Origin: Eurosta solidaginis
Taxonomy: Eukaryota > Arthropoda > Insecta > Diptera > Tephritidae
Assembly (NCBI RefSeq): GCF_040869045.1
Contig: NC_090321.1
Location: 128,083,689-128,147,688 of the forward strand
DNA length: 64,000 nucleotides
Direction of reading: 5' to 3'
The notes under the pieces: model-generated
The model's input: only the letters and a program-made list of their open reading frames with translations
Database searches by the model: none
What the model was told of the DNA's origin: nothing
Made by a program: the position numbers and the translations under genes
Shown here: piece by piece, positions 42,713-55,100 of the stretch
Position numbering within the stretch: position 1 is the stretch's first letter
Layout of the letters: every line of letters begins with the position of its first letter

Positions 42713-45556
42713 AAACAAGTAAGGAAGGTTAAGTTAACCGAACATTACATGCTCAGTTGAGAGCTATGGTGGCAACATATGGGAAAATAACCATGTAGGA
42801 AAATGAACCGAGGGTAACCCTGGAATGTGTTTGTATGACATGTGTATGAAATGAAAGGTATAAAAGAGTATTTAAAGAGGGAGTGGGTCATAGTTCTGTA
42901 GGTGGACGCCATTTAGGGATATCGCCATAAAGGTGGATCAGGGTTGACTCTAGAATTTGTTTGTACGATATGGGTATCAAATGAAAGGTGTTAATGAGGG
43001 AGTGATCCTTAAGGGAGTGATCCTTATTTCCATAGGTGGACCGTTTCGAGATATCGCCATAAAAGTGGACCAGGGATGACCCTAGAATTTGTTTGTACGA
43101 TATGGGTATCAAATGAAAGGGGTTAATGAACATTTTAATAGGGAGTGGGCCTTAGTTCTATAGGTGGACGCCTTTTCGAGATATCGCCATAAAGGTGGAC
43201 CAGGCGTGACTCTAGAATGCGTTTGTACAATATGGGTATCAAACGAAAGCTGCTAATGAGTATTTCAAAAGGGCGTGGGGCTTAGTTCTATAGGTGGACG
43301 CCTTTTCGAGATATCGCCATAAAGGTGGACCAAGGGTGACTCTAGAATGTGTTTGAACGATATCGGTATCAAATTAAAGGTATTAATGAGGGTTTAAAAG
43401 GGATTGATGGTAGTTGTATAGGTGTCGCCTTTTCCAGATATCGGTATAAAGGTGGACTAGGGGTGACTCTAGAATGCGTTTGTACAATATGGGTATCAAA
43501 TGAAAGGGGTTAATGAGTATCTTAAAAGGGAGTGGGGCTTAGTTGTATAGGTGGATGCCTTTTCGAGATATCGCCATAAAGGTTGACCAGGGATTACTAT
43601 AGAATATGTTTGTACGATATGGATATCAACTGAAAGGTGTTAATGGACATTTTAAAAGGGAGTGGCGGTAGTTGTATAGGTGGTTTCCTTTTCGAGATAT
43701 CGGCACAAAGTTGGACCAGGGGTGACCCTAGAATTTGTTTGTACGATATGGGTATTAATGAGTATTTTAAAAGGGAGTGGACCTTAGTTCAATAGGTGGA
43801 CGCTTTCTCGAGATATAACCATAAAGGTGGACCAGGGGTGACTCTAGAATATGTTTGTACGATATGGGTATCAAATGAAAGGTGTTAATGAGTATTTTAA
43901 AAGGGAGTGGGGCTTAGTTCTATAGGTAGACGCCTTTTCGAGATATCGCCATAAAGGTGGACCAGGGGTGACTCTAGAATGCGTTTGTACGATATGGGTA
44001 TCAAATGAAAGGGGTTAATGAACATTTTAAAAGGGAGTGGGCCTTAGTTCGATAGGTGGACGATTTTTCGAGATATCGCCATAAAGGTGGACCAGGGGTG
44101 ACTCTAGAATGCGTTTGTACGATATGGGTATCAAACTAAAGGTATTAGTGGGGCTTTTAAAAGTGAGTGCTGGTAGTTCTATATGTGAAGGCGTTTTCCA
44201 GATATCGACCAAAATGTAGAGCAGGGTGACCCAGAACGTCATCTGTTGGATACCGCTAATTTATTTATATATATAATACCACGAACAGTATTCCTGCCAA
44301 GATTTCAAGGGTTTTTTATTTCGCCCTGCAGAACTGTTCCATTTCATTCTACTTAATATGGTAGGTGTCACACCCATTTTACAAAGTTTTTTTCTAAAGT
44401 TATATTTTGCTTCAATAAACTAATCCAAATACCATGTTTCATCCCTTTTCGTATTTGATATAGAATTATGGCATTTTTTCGTTTTTCGTAATTTTATATA
44501 TCGAAAAAGTGGGCGTGGTCATAGTCCGATTTCGGCCATTTTTTATACCAATACAAAGTGAGCTCAGATAAATACGTGAACTGAGTTTAGTTAAGATATA
44601 TCGATTTTTGCTCAAGTTATCGTGTTAACGGCCGAGCGGAAGGACAGACGGTCGACTGTGTATAAAAACTGTGCGTGACTTCAAGCGATTTCGCCCTTTT
44701 TCACAGAAATAAGTTATCGTCCCAGAATCTAAGGCCCTACCGAATTTCACATGGATTGGTAAATTTTTGTTCGACTTATGGCATTAAAAGTATCCTGGAC
44801 AAATTAAATGAAAAAGGGCGGAGCCACGCCCATTTTGAAATTTTCTTTTATTTATGCATTTTGTTGCACCATATCATTACTGGAGTTGAATGTTGACATA
44901 ATTAATTATGTACTGTAAATATATTAAATTTTTTGTTAAAATTTGACTTTAAACAATTTTTTTTAAAAGTGGGCGTGGTCGTCCTCCGATTTTGCTAATT
45001 TTTATTAAACATATATATAGTAATAGGAGTAACGTTCCTGCCAAATCTCATCATGATATCTTCAACGACTGCCAAATTACAGCTTGCAAAACTTTTAAAT
45101 TACCTTCTTTTAAAAGTGGGCAGTGCCACGCCCGTTGTCCAAAATTTTACTAGCCTTCTATTCTGCACCATAAGTACAACTCACCTACCAAATTTCATCG
45201 CTTTATTCGTTTTTGGTAATGAATTATCGCACTTTTTCTGTTTTTCGAAATTTTCGATATCGAAAAAGTGGGCGTGGTTATACTCCGATATTGTTCATTT
45301 TAAATAGCGATCTGAGATGACTGCTCAGGAACCTACGTACCAAATTTCATCAAGATACCTTAATATTTAATCAAGTTATCGTGTTAACGGTCGGACGGAC
45401 GGACGGACGGACATGGCTCAAACAAATTTTTTTTCGATCCTGATGATTTTGATATATGGAAGTCTATATCTATCTCGATTCCTTTATACCTGTACAACCA
45501 ACCGTTATCCAATCAAAGTTAATATACTCTGTGAGCTCTGCTCAACTGAGTATAAA
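42713..45556. repeat. Composite satellite-bearing dispersed repeat, copy 3
   Basis: It starts 'aaacaagtaaggaagg...catgctcagttgag' and ends 'gagctctgctcaactgagtat', giving inverted ends, with a long tandem array inside and the 'gggcgtggtc' tail. Its right end abuts copy 4. Confidence 0.8.
42800..44225. repeat. Tandem array of about 130 bp, about eleven units
   Basis: The phase marker 'gagatatcgccataaagg' (with variants) recurs about every 125-135 bp from about 42913 to 44205. Units share 'gtgactctagaatgcgtttg' and 'ttaaaagggagtggg'. Confidence 0.85.
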
Positions 45557-47751
45557 CAAGTAAGGAAGGCTAATTTCGGGTGTAACCAAACATTACATAC
45601 TCAGTTGAGAGCTATGGAGACAAAATAAGGAAAATTACCATGTAGGAAAATGAACCTAGGGTAACCCTGGAATGTGGTTGTATGACATGTGTATCAAATG
45701 GAAGGTACTAAAGAGTATTTTAAGAGAGAGTAGGCCATAGTTCTATGGATCGACGCCATTTAGGGATATCGCCATAAAGGTGGACCAGGGCTGACTCTAG
45801 AATTTGTTTGTACGATATAGGTATCAAATGAAAGGTGTTAATGAGTATTTTAAAAGGGAGTGTGCCTTAGTTGTATATGTGAAGGCGCTTTCGAGATATC
45901 GCCATAAAGGTGGACCAGGGGTGACTCTAGAATGTGTTTGTACGATATGGGTATCAAATGAAAGGTGTTACTGAGCATTTCAAGAGGGAGTGGGCCTTAG
46001 GTCTATCGGTGGACGCCTTTTCGAGATATCGCCATAAATGTGGGCCAGGGGTGACTCTAGAATGTGCTTGTACGATATCGGTATCAAATGAAAGGTGTTA
46101 ATGAGCATTTAAAAGGGAATAGGCCTTAGTTCTATAGGTGAACGCCTTTTCGAGATATCGCCATTAGGGTGGGCCAGCGGTGACTCTAGAATGTTTGTAC
46201 GATATGGGTATCAAACGAAAGGTCTTACTGAGCATTTTAAGAGGGAGTGGGCATTAGGTCTATAGGTGGACGCCTTTTCGAGATATCGCCATTAGGGTGC
46301 GCCAGGGGTGACTCTAGAATGTGTTTGTACGATATGGGTATCAAATGAAAGGTGGTAATGAGTATTTTAAAAGGGATGCCTTTTCGAGATATCGCCATAA
46401 AGGTGGACCAAGGGTGACTCTAGAATGTTTGTACGATATGGGTATCAAACGAAAGGTGTTACTGAGCATTTTAAGAGGGAGTGGGCATTAGGTCTATAGG
46501 TGGACGCCTTTTCGAGATATCGCCATTAGGGTGGGCCAGGGGTGACTTTAGAATGTGTTTGTACGATATGGGTATCAAATGAAAGGTGGTAATGAGTATT
46601 TTAAAAGGGAGTAATCCTTAGTTCTATAGGTGGACGCCTTTTCGAGATATTGCCATAAAGGTGCGCCAGGGGTGACTCTAGAATGTGTTCGTACGATATG
46701 GGTATCAAATCAAAGGTATTAATGAGGGTTTTAAAAGCGAGTGGCCCTTAGATGTATATGTGAAGGCGTTTTCGCGATATCGACCAAAATATGGACCAGG
46801 GTGATCCAGAAAATCATCTGTCGGGATTTATTTATATATGCAATACCACGAACAGTATTCCTGCCAAGATTCCACGGGCTGTTGATTTCGCCCTGTAGAA
46901 CTTTTTTATTTTCTTCTATTTAACTTATCGTGTTAACGGCGGAGCGGAAGGACAGACGGTGGACTGTGTATAAAAACTGGGTATGGCTTCAACCGATTTC
47001 GCCCATTTTCACAAAAAACAGTTACCGTCATAGAATCAATTCCCCTACCAAATTTAAGAAGGATTGGTAAATTTTTTTTCGACTTATGGCATTAGAAGTA
47101 TTCTAGACAAACTAAATGAAAATGGGTGGAGCCACTCCCATTTTGAAATTTTCTTTCATTTTTGTATTTTGTTGCATCATATCATTACTGGAGTTGAATG
47201 TTGACTTAATTGTCTTATATACAGTAAAGATATTAAATTTTTTGTTAAAATTTGACTTAAAAAAATTTTTTTGTAAAAAGTGAGTGTGTTCTTCATCCGA
47301 TTTTGCTAATTTTTATTTAACACATATATAGTAATAGTAGTAACGTTCCTGCCAAATTTCATCATGATATCTTCAACGACTGCCAAATTACAGCTTGCAA
47401 AACTTTTAAATTACCTTCATTTAAAAGTGGGCGATGCCATGCCTATTGTCCAAAATCTTACTAATTTTCTATTCTGCGTCATAAGGTCAATCCATCTACC
47501 AAGTTTCATCGCTTTATCCGTCTTTGGAAATTAATTATCGCATTTTTTCGGTTTTTCGAAATTTTCGATATCGAAAAAGTGGGCGTGGTTACAATCCGAT
47601 ATCGTTCATTTTAAATAGCGATCTGAGATGAGTGCCCAGGAATCTACACACCAAATTTCATCAAGATACTTTAAATTTACTCAAGTTATCGTGTTAACGG
47701 ACAGACGGAACGACGGACGGACATGGCTCTATCAAATTTTTTTTCGATACA
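45553..47751. repeat. Composite satellite-bearing dispersed repeat, copy 4, cut by an LTR
   Basis: It starts 'aaacaagtaaggaaggc' directly at the end of copy 3, contains its own tandem array, and is lost after 'ttttttttcgatac' at about 47750, where the LTR-like segment begins. Compared with copy 3, DNA between the array and 'aacttatcgtgttaacgg' is shortened. Confidence 0.8.
45660..46810. repeat. Tandem array of about 130 bp, about nine units
   Basis: Markers 'gagatatcgccat' occur near 45768, 45896, 46023, 46152, 46279, 46386, 46517, 46646 and 46773. One unit near 46375 is shortened. Confidence 0.85.
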
Positions 47752-48078
47752 TGATCGAGTTTTCGGACTAAGTCCGCCCCCTCCGTCTGGCAACACCCGG
47801 CCAGTGCGGCCAAGCGCAGGCAGTGCAGCTCAGCTGTGGCTTGCCAACCACCACCGCGCTCACTCTCAATTTTTTAGTTGATCCAAAACTACTCTACCAA
47901 CCGCATCAATCAATCGTGCCCGCAAATCGGAGTTCTCTTTTTTAATTAAATTAAATTCACTAATTTATTATAATTTTGTTGTATCTTTAAATCGTGAATA
48001 TATGACATCCGGATTAAACCCAACACCCCGTGTACCCTTTTTTCCTGTGCAAGTGAAGAGTGCATAGTGTCTTATACA
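47752..48078 (+). repeat. Candidate 5' LTR 1 of a BEL/Pao-type element
   Basis: It starts TGATCGAG and ends TTATACA, interrupts the composite repeat, and is followed at once by TGGTCC. It contains the palindrome CGGACTAAGTCCG at about 47765. Length is 327 bp. No second copy is in the window, so this is a candidate. Confidence 0.5.
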
Positions 48079-48096
48079 TGGTCCTTTCGCGGACAA
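48079..48096 (+). promoter_or_regulatory. Candidate primer-binding site 1
   Basis: TGGTCCTTTCGCGGACAA follows the LTR CA end. TGG fits pairing to a tRNA CCA tail. It shares TGGTCCTNTCGC with 49875. Confidence 0.5.
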
Positions 48097-49173
48097 AGTA
48101 CACCAGCGACCAAAAATTTAATTAAAAATTTAAAACAAACAAACACAAATTTGTACATAAAAACGAAAAAAAAAACGCGATCGGCAATAAAAACACAAAG
48201 TAGGAACAAGTGTTACAAACAAAAATTATTTAAAATAAATTAAACAAAACATTCGTACATATATGTGCATGCAAAAATAACATTAAGGTATGTGAAGAAA
48301 GAAAAATTTTTAGAAATCAAAAAATTTAATCAAAAATTACGGGAAAAAAGAAAATATAATTTTCTGATAAAAACAAAGGGGAAAACATTTTGAAAAAAAA
48401 ACAAAAAAAAGAAGGAAAAAATTTTGAGAAAAAGAAATAAAATTCATTTCAAGGAAAAAGTTAGCCTAACAAAAAAAAAAAAAAAGAATTTGTTGAAAGA
48501 ACCAATTGAACGATTGTTTTTCAAAAAAAAAAACAAAAATCATAACAAGATTTATTTCCAAAAAATCGAACAAAATTAAGTTTTGTAAAAAGAAGTCGGC
48601 GAAGGTGAAAATTAAAAGAAAAGTTTAAAGAAAATAAAAATTTATTGAAAAAAATACATACATACATATCTTGAATGCTATTGCGTTAACATTAAAAATT
48701 AAATAACGTTTTTCAAAAAAAAAAATTTTTGAGAAAAAAGGAAAAAATAGATTTGAAGAAAGGAAAAAAATTGAAAACAATAATTTTATAATTTTAATAA
48801 AACAAAACACATACATATATTAAAAACAACCTCACCATTACAACAAAGACGAAGAACAACATAAACATTACAACATCAGCAAGGAGGTCCAATACAAACA
48901 ACTCACAAGTAACACATATAAAAACCAAAAATGTCAGAGTGAGTACGGTACATATATATACATACATATATATCCCTCCGATCTTAGAATCCGGACCCCT
49001 TCACTATAAACTTAGCCAATATATACCCCCAAATATATTCCCTCCGTCCAAAGTACGGACCCAAATTCTAAAAATCTCAAAATTTATATACCCCTCCGAT
49101 CTAAAGATCCGGACCCTGGGTATATAACTCACATCAAAAGCCTAAACGGCAGAATTTGCATTTGCTTACTCAC
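48097..49173 (+). other. A-rich leader of LTR element 1
   Basis: The plus strand is extremely A-rich (for example 48130-48830) with little C. An ATG at 48931 is followed within 8 bases by GTGAGT (48939), a good splice donor. Three stem-loops follow (48977-49113). No long frame is seen. I infer an untranslated leader and perhaps the start of an intron. Confidence 0.5.
48977..49113 (+). promoter_or_regulatory. Trio of TCCG...CGGA stem-loops
   Basis: Hairpins lie at 48977-48995, 49043-49059 and 49095-49113. Each starts CCTCCG and ends CGGACCC, with different inner stems (AT/AT, T/A and ATC/GAT) and loops. In the first and third an extra C bulges on the 3' side. Confidence 0.55.
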
Positions 49174-49874
49174 TGTTACCTACAGGTACAGTCCCTGTTG
49201 AAGACATGGAGGAAGAAAATTTAATCGAATTTTAAATATGATCATTTTCGAATTTTTATATATACATATACTCTTATACTTACCTGAATTCTATAAAATT
49301 AACTATTCATATGAGTATGTATAGATAGCCAATGAACTAATTTTATGAAATAAAATACATATATACATATACTTACCTTAAACTCATACTCACCTGTAAA
49401 TTTATACTCACCTAAAAATTTTTATATCATAAATTCGAACGCCCTAATGTAAAATCTATTAAATTAAATTGGAAGAATACCGCTTCTCTGTCATGTACGT
49501 ACCCTAAGTATACATATGTACATATACATACGTAAAGAAGTAAAAAACCAAAGGCTCAACCGTCAGCAGCAAAACGGAGTGAGGGCAGTTATCGTTGAGC
49601 GCGCGGTGAAAGCTATATGTTTCTTTTTCTACTCCCTAAACTCTTGTTAATTCGATTTGTGCATTTTGAAGTTTAATCCAAGAAAGGTATTCTTCTAAAT
49701 AAAGTTAATTTGTGAACGGATTAATATTAAATAAATATTATAAACCTTTTTATTATTGAAAATCGTGTGCCGCGTTGATTATTTAGTGAAAGGTGATAAA
49801 AAGGCGTAAGTAGCCAACCCAGCCAGTAAGTTGCCCTCCGTAGGCACAATAGAGTGGCTAGTGAAGCTTAAACA
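49174..49874 (+). repeat. Candidate LTR 2 of a BEL/Pao-type element
   Basis: Runs from TGTTACC to TTAAACA, followed by TGGTCC. An AATAAA signal is near 49700. Length is about 700 bp. No partner LTR is in the window, so it may be a 5' LTR or a solo LTR. Confidence 0.5.
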
Positions 49875-49892
49875 TGGTCCTCTCGCCAGCCA
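49875..49892 (+). promoter_or_regulatory. Candidate primer-binding site 2
   Basis: TGGTCCTCTCGCCAGCCA follows the CA end of LTR 2 and resembles site 1. Confidence 0.5.
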
Positions 49893-49929
49893 AAGTGGAA
49901 ATATAAATTTAAACAAAAAAAAAAAACGA

Positions 49930-50610
49930 AGCACCAGAAAAGGCTATAGTTTGCTCTAAGGGAACATTTTTAAAAGAAAAAAGCTGAAAATAAGCGAAAA
50001 GTGCCAAAAAACTAAAGTGCTGAAGAATATAAAACTGGAAAAAGCGGTGTCGAAAAATCGGAAAAAGAAAAGCAAATTTTATATTAAACACTAAGGTGCT
50101 CCGAAAACATGAAAAAGTGCCCAAAAAATTTAAGTGCTGCGGAATCCCAATAAATCTGAAAAAGAAAAAGCAAATTTTAAATTGATAAAGAAAACCAAAA
50201 CGCTATGTTAAGAAATCTGAAAAACAAAAGCAAATTTTATATTAAACAATAAGGTGCTACGAAAAATATCTGAAGTGCGGTCTTCGAAAAAACCTAAAAT
50301 AGGAAAAAAGGGTACACCAAAACCGGAAAATAAAAGGAAAATATTTTTAATAAAGTGCTCGTACAACCTGAAAATAAAAAAAAAGGTGCACGGTCAAAAC
50401 CTAAAAATATAAAGAAAATATTTTAATAAGGTGCTCCGAAAAAGCCTGAGATATACAATATAGAAACATAAATGGGCTTGTGAAAACCTGAAAACATAAA
50501 AATAAGGTGCTCATAAAAAACCAGAAAATAAAAATAGGGTGCCCGTGAAAACCTGAAAATACAAAGAAAGTAAGGGTAAGGTGCTCAGTAAAAACTCGCA
50601 CAACAATAAT
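49930..50610 (+). repeat. Degenerate short repeats in the leader
   Basis: Variants of 'aaggtgctc', 'gaaaacctgaaaata' and 'aaagaaaatatttt' recur every 40-70 bases in the plus strand. Order is regular but sequence drifts. Confidence 0.65.
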
Positions 50611-51521
50611 ACGTTTAAAGTGAGTTAATATAAAAACGAAAAAAATAATCAAAAAATTGCAAAATTCTTTAAAAGAGCTAAAAATAAATAATATTAGCGT
50701 GCTCAGTGCGTTCAAAAGAGGTTAGTGAGCCCAACACAAAAATCTGAAATTTTAAAAGTGGCAATCAAAGAGGGTACCGAACCTGAAAAAATAAAATAAA
50801 AATCAGAAAATTTTTTTTAATCATCGAACAGCCGAGCGGAAGGTACAGTCCACAAGAAGCAGGAAAAGTTACCAGCACAGACAGAATAACCCGCTATCGA
50901 CACAAGCAGTGGATCCGTTAACAGCACTAGCAGCATTTCCCCATTACCAACACCAGAAAAATCTCGGAACAGCAGCGTACGGTAAATAGAAGGTATCCCA
51001 GGCAAAAAGTAAGTGCAGAAAAAAAAATTTTCCTACTACACATACACAGATTTATATAACCTAGCGGACCTCTAAAGCATTTCTCGAGAAACCTCTCATG
51101 TTCTCATATTTGCTATATAAAATATAAACTAAAAAAAACAAAAAAATCTCTTAATCCCCCAACGCAAGCCTCTATAATCCGCTAAGATATATAAATCACA
51201 CAGTTTCAAATACTTACATATATATGTATATACATATATAAACCACGTATATACCCCGTTTGCCTTCCCTTGAATGCCCCTGAAAAGAAACTATTAAAAA
51301 CCCCTTATTTACCTCAACAAATTATTAACTCACCCGTACACATATTCTCCGTTGGTTTTTCACATCAGTCTAGCCCAACAACAGCCAAAATTTTTGCATA
51401 CTTACATATGTATGCAGGCATTTACCAAAGACTTAAATTCGGTTCAATAATATTCGCCTAATAACACTCTTGCCTCATTAGCCTCAAAAGAAAAAAAAAA
51501 TCATTTACTTACATATTTTTT

Positions 51522-51737
51522 CTTGTACTCAGAAGCGCTGAGACAAGTGCATAATTCTACCTCCGTTAAACTACATAAGCTGTATACGCATATATATTAC
51601 ATATATTCATTTGTGCTCAGAAGCGCTGAGACAAGTGCATAACCTCACCACCATTAGCATAGCAATTTCGCTCAACTCAATAACTGTAACATACAAATAT
51701 ACGCACATACACTTGGACTCAGAAGCGCTGAGCCAAG
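51522..51737 (+). promoter_or_regulatory. Three copies of a conserved hairpin upstream of gag-pol A
   Basis: Copies at 51522-51547, 51611-51635 and 51712-51737 each have a left strand CTTGT-n-CTCAG, loop AAGCG, right strand CTGAG-ACAAG. The third is CTTGG...CCAAG, a T-A pair replaced by G-C on both sides. The central AGCGCT is self-complementary. Confidence 0.75.
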
Positions 51738-52165
51738 TGCACGAGCCCACCCCCGTTAACAGCAATTAAGTGCACCAATATACTTGTACATACACATATA
51801 TATAGTCACCGAAATAAGTGCCGCTGACAAAATCCCCACAGTGGGCCACAGCAAATAAAATTTGTATCAAAAATACAGTGGGACAAAAACACATAAAAGC
51901 GAAGGAAACATTTTGTATTAATCTTTTTAAAATAAACCCCAACCCCTAAAACAATTATAGAAATATATTCCTCAATATATTTTATATAATAAAAAAGCTT
52001 TCGCATCGTAATATTTTTTGTGTACTCCAAATACACACCTCGAAAATACCCTCTCGTGTACCTCTGATACACTTCCTGTCGCATAAGCGAACATTAGCTT
52101 TGACCTCCCAAATCAAAGAGGCTCGCAACTAGTTTGTATTTTGAGCATAAACCCTCGGCATCGGA

Positions 52166-55100
52166 ATGACTGACGACAAAACAGAGAAACTAGCTCTACC
52201 CAAAGGTACCAAGACTCGGAGCAGGTCCCAGACAGAAGAAGAAGAATTCTTGAGGAAATCCCTTTTCGAAATAGGAAAACTCGACAGGATATGCGACAAA
52301 TGGTGGAATATCTCTGAGGCCGATCACACTAAACCCGGTTTGCAGACATATATGGAGGAACTCAACAGACTCGTAATCGCAGTAGAACGGTCATACGAAG
52401 CAGCACATATGAACGTCACAGATGCCAGCGCCCTGTCAACACTGGACGAAAATTATGACAAAGTGATGGAGACCACACTGAACACAAGGACCAGGATGAA
52501 CGAGCTGCTCGCGCAACTGGAGCCGAACCCCATCAGCCAAGGACAACCCATGGTGCCACTGATAATGCCCAGGTCTGAACCCTATCTCAAAGTTCCTGCA
52601 TGCGATACTGAAGTGTTCCACGGGGGCTACGAAACATGGCCGTCATTTAGGGACATGTTTACAGCGGTTTACATAAACCACCCCAAATTATCCCCTGCAC
52701 AAAAACTGTACCACTTGAGACAAAAAACCCGTGGTAAAGCGGCCCTAATCATCCAAAAATATCCCCTCAACGATCAAAATTTCGAACTAGCCTGGGGGGC
52801 ACTCAAGTCCTGATACGAGAATCGTAGAATTCTCGTAGACAGTCAGTTAAAGACTCTATTTAATATGCAGCCCGTGTTTTATGAAAATGGTGAAAGGATC
52901 CAAGAGATCCAAACCACGATAAATAACTGCATCTCAACTCTAAATTTAAACAATGTCCCCACCAACAACTGGGATCCCATCCTTATATATTTATGCGCCA
53001 ATTCACAACAATCACTAGAGTCCAGGAAAGAACTCCCACTCTGGTCTGAAATGGACAAGTTCCTAACGACGCGCTATGAAGTAGTTGAACGGCTCGGTAC
53101 GTATCGGCCAAGCAAACCTCGCCACCCAAATGCGAGCTTCAACAACCGAGCTTCAACACCCCAAAATCAGTCGAACAACTTCAAAAACAAGTCCCACTCA
53201 TATCATAGCGAATCGACTCGACAGGCATCCTGTAAATTGTGCAATTCGAATCATTCTATGATGAATTGCATAAAATTCAAACAACTCAGTGTCGCGGAGC
53301 GGAACAATTTTGTTAAACAAAATCATTATTGCAAAAACTGCTTAGCATTTTCTCATCTGGAGTCCGAGTGCAAGAGCAACTTCAAATGTGTATATTGCCA
53401 AAAGAGACACCACTCTCTCCTCCACTATCAGACCACTTCATCGGTCAACTCCAACAATCATCGTCCCTCGTCACGTAATAACCAAACAAGGGTTAAACCT
53501 CAAGAGTTAAACATCAACGAGGCCCCCTCTACCTCCGCACAAGCCGCGAAGCTCCAAACTAAGGCAGCACAAAATCAAGCCTCCTCAACCTCTCAAAATG
53601 AGAATAATGTTCACTCTCACTTCGCTAGCAGCAAGGAAAAAACCTTACTGCCAACCGCAATGGTTCCCATTCTCCACCGAGGAGAAATATTCAAACTCCG
53701 CGCACTAATAGACCAAGGCTCCGAAAAAACCTTTGTGTCCTCTCGTATACAAAAGCTACTGGGTCTACCCACACAAAAAAACAGTTACCAAATATCAGGG
53801 ATGGGCGGGCGCGTAGTCCAAAATTCAAATAAGACTTGTCTGATGACTATTTGCTCAGACGACTTAGCAACTCAAATCCCAACTCATGCGATAATCCTGC
53901 AGCAATTAACTCACTTCTTACCATCATTCAAAGCCAAAAACGTGGACTTCCAGAAGTTCTCTTCACTATCTCTGGCAGACCCCAATTGCTTCTCCCCAGC
54001 AAGAATTGACATGGTGCTTGGTAGTGATGTAACCCCTCAAATTCTGCTAAACGGCCTGGAAACTAACGTGGCAGGAACCCTTATCGCACAACAAACAATA
54101 TTTGGATGGATACTAAGTGGTCCGGTTGACGAACAAATTTCGGCATTCTCCACCCACGTAATTGATAATCCAGATAATTCTCTAAATGAACTGCTCAAAA
54201 GATTCTGGGAACAAGAAGAGGTTACAACTTCCTCACCCATAACAGACGATGATACATTTTGCGAAGAGCTGTACAAAAAAACCACCGTTCGGAAAGGAGA
54301 CGGTAGATACATGGTCAAACTCCCCTTCAAACAAGGTTTTCCCGAAACTATAGCTCTCGGCCACTCTCGACCCGCAGCCCAGCAGCAATACATCAGCGTA
54401 GAAAGAACCCTAGAGAAAAAACCAGAGTTAAGAGAAAAGTACTCGGAAGTATTAGAAGAATACTTAACTCTGGACCACATGGAGCCAACTTCACCTCACG
54501 AAGTTATTAACAAAGGTAAATACTTCTCCTTCTATTTGCCTCACCACGCGGTTATAAAACCCGATAGTAAAACCACAAAAGTACGAGTAGTCTTCAATGC
54601 CTCCAAACCAACTCACTCCGGAAACTCATTGAATGACATATTACACACCGGCCCCACACTTCAAAATGATTTAATGCTGATAATCCTACAGTGGCGCCTC
54701 TATAAATTTGTTTTCAGCGGTGACATAGAAAAAATGTACCGCCAAATTATCGTCTACCCAGAAGATCAAGATTATCAACGAATCCTCTTTCGTAGAGCTT
54801 CTAACTCCAAGCTTGAAGATTTCAAGTTAAAAACAGTCACCTTTGGTGTCAACTGCTCACCGTACCTCGCGATTAGAACACTCCGCCAATTAGCAGAAGA
54901 CACAAAAGAAGAATACCCGCTAGCCAACAATGTACTTCTGCATGAAACATATGTAGATGACATACTCACCGGCGGATATGAAATACAGTCCACACTCGAC
55001 TCCATGACCCAAGTCATCGAAGCGCTCAAATCGGGAGGATTCCCTCTCAGAAAAATAACGGCGAATCACCCAAAACTACTCGAAGGCATATCCCACTCAG

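Larger units (their letters stand above)
49893..52165 (+). other. 2.3-kb leader before gag-pol A
   Basis: Highly A-rich and without a credible frame. The first part (49930-50610) has degenerate short repeats. A good splice donor AAAAA|GTAAGTG is at 51009, and the three hairpins at 51522-51737 lie between it and the gag ATG, so they may be intronic. The length is unusual for an LTR element leader. Confidence 0.5.

Noticed and set aside
42888..44242. Repeated frames with 'FHLIPISYKQIL' in the satellite arrays
   Set aside because: Products of a repeating noncoding unit; the frame is not kept between units or copies.
50401..50715. 104-codon minus-strand hydrophobic frame
   Set aside because: It arises from the A-rich leader read backwards (Phe- and Leu-rich); no motif.
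54037..54480. 147-codon minus-strand frame
   Set aside because: Antisense shadow of gag-pol A; no independent support.
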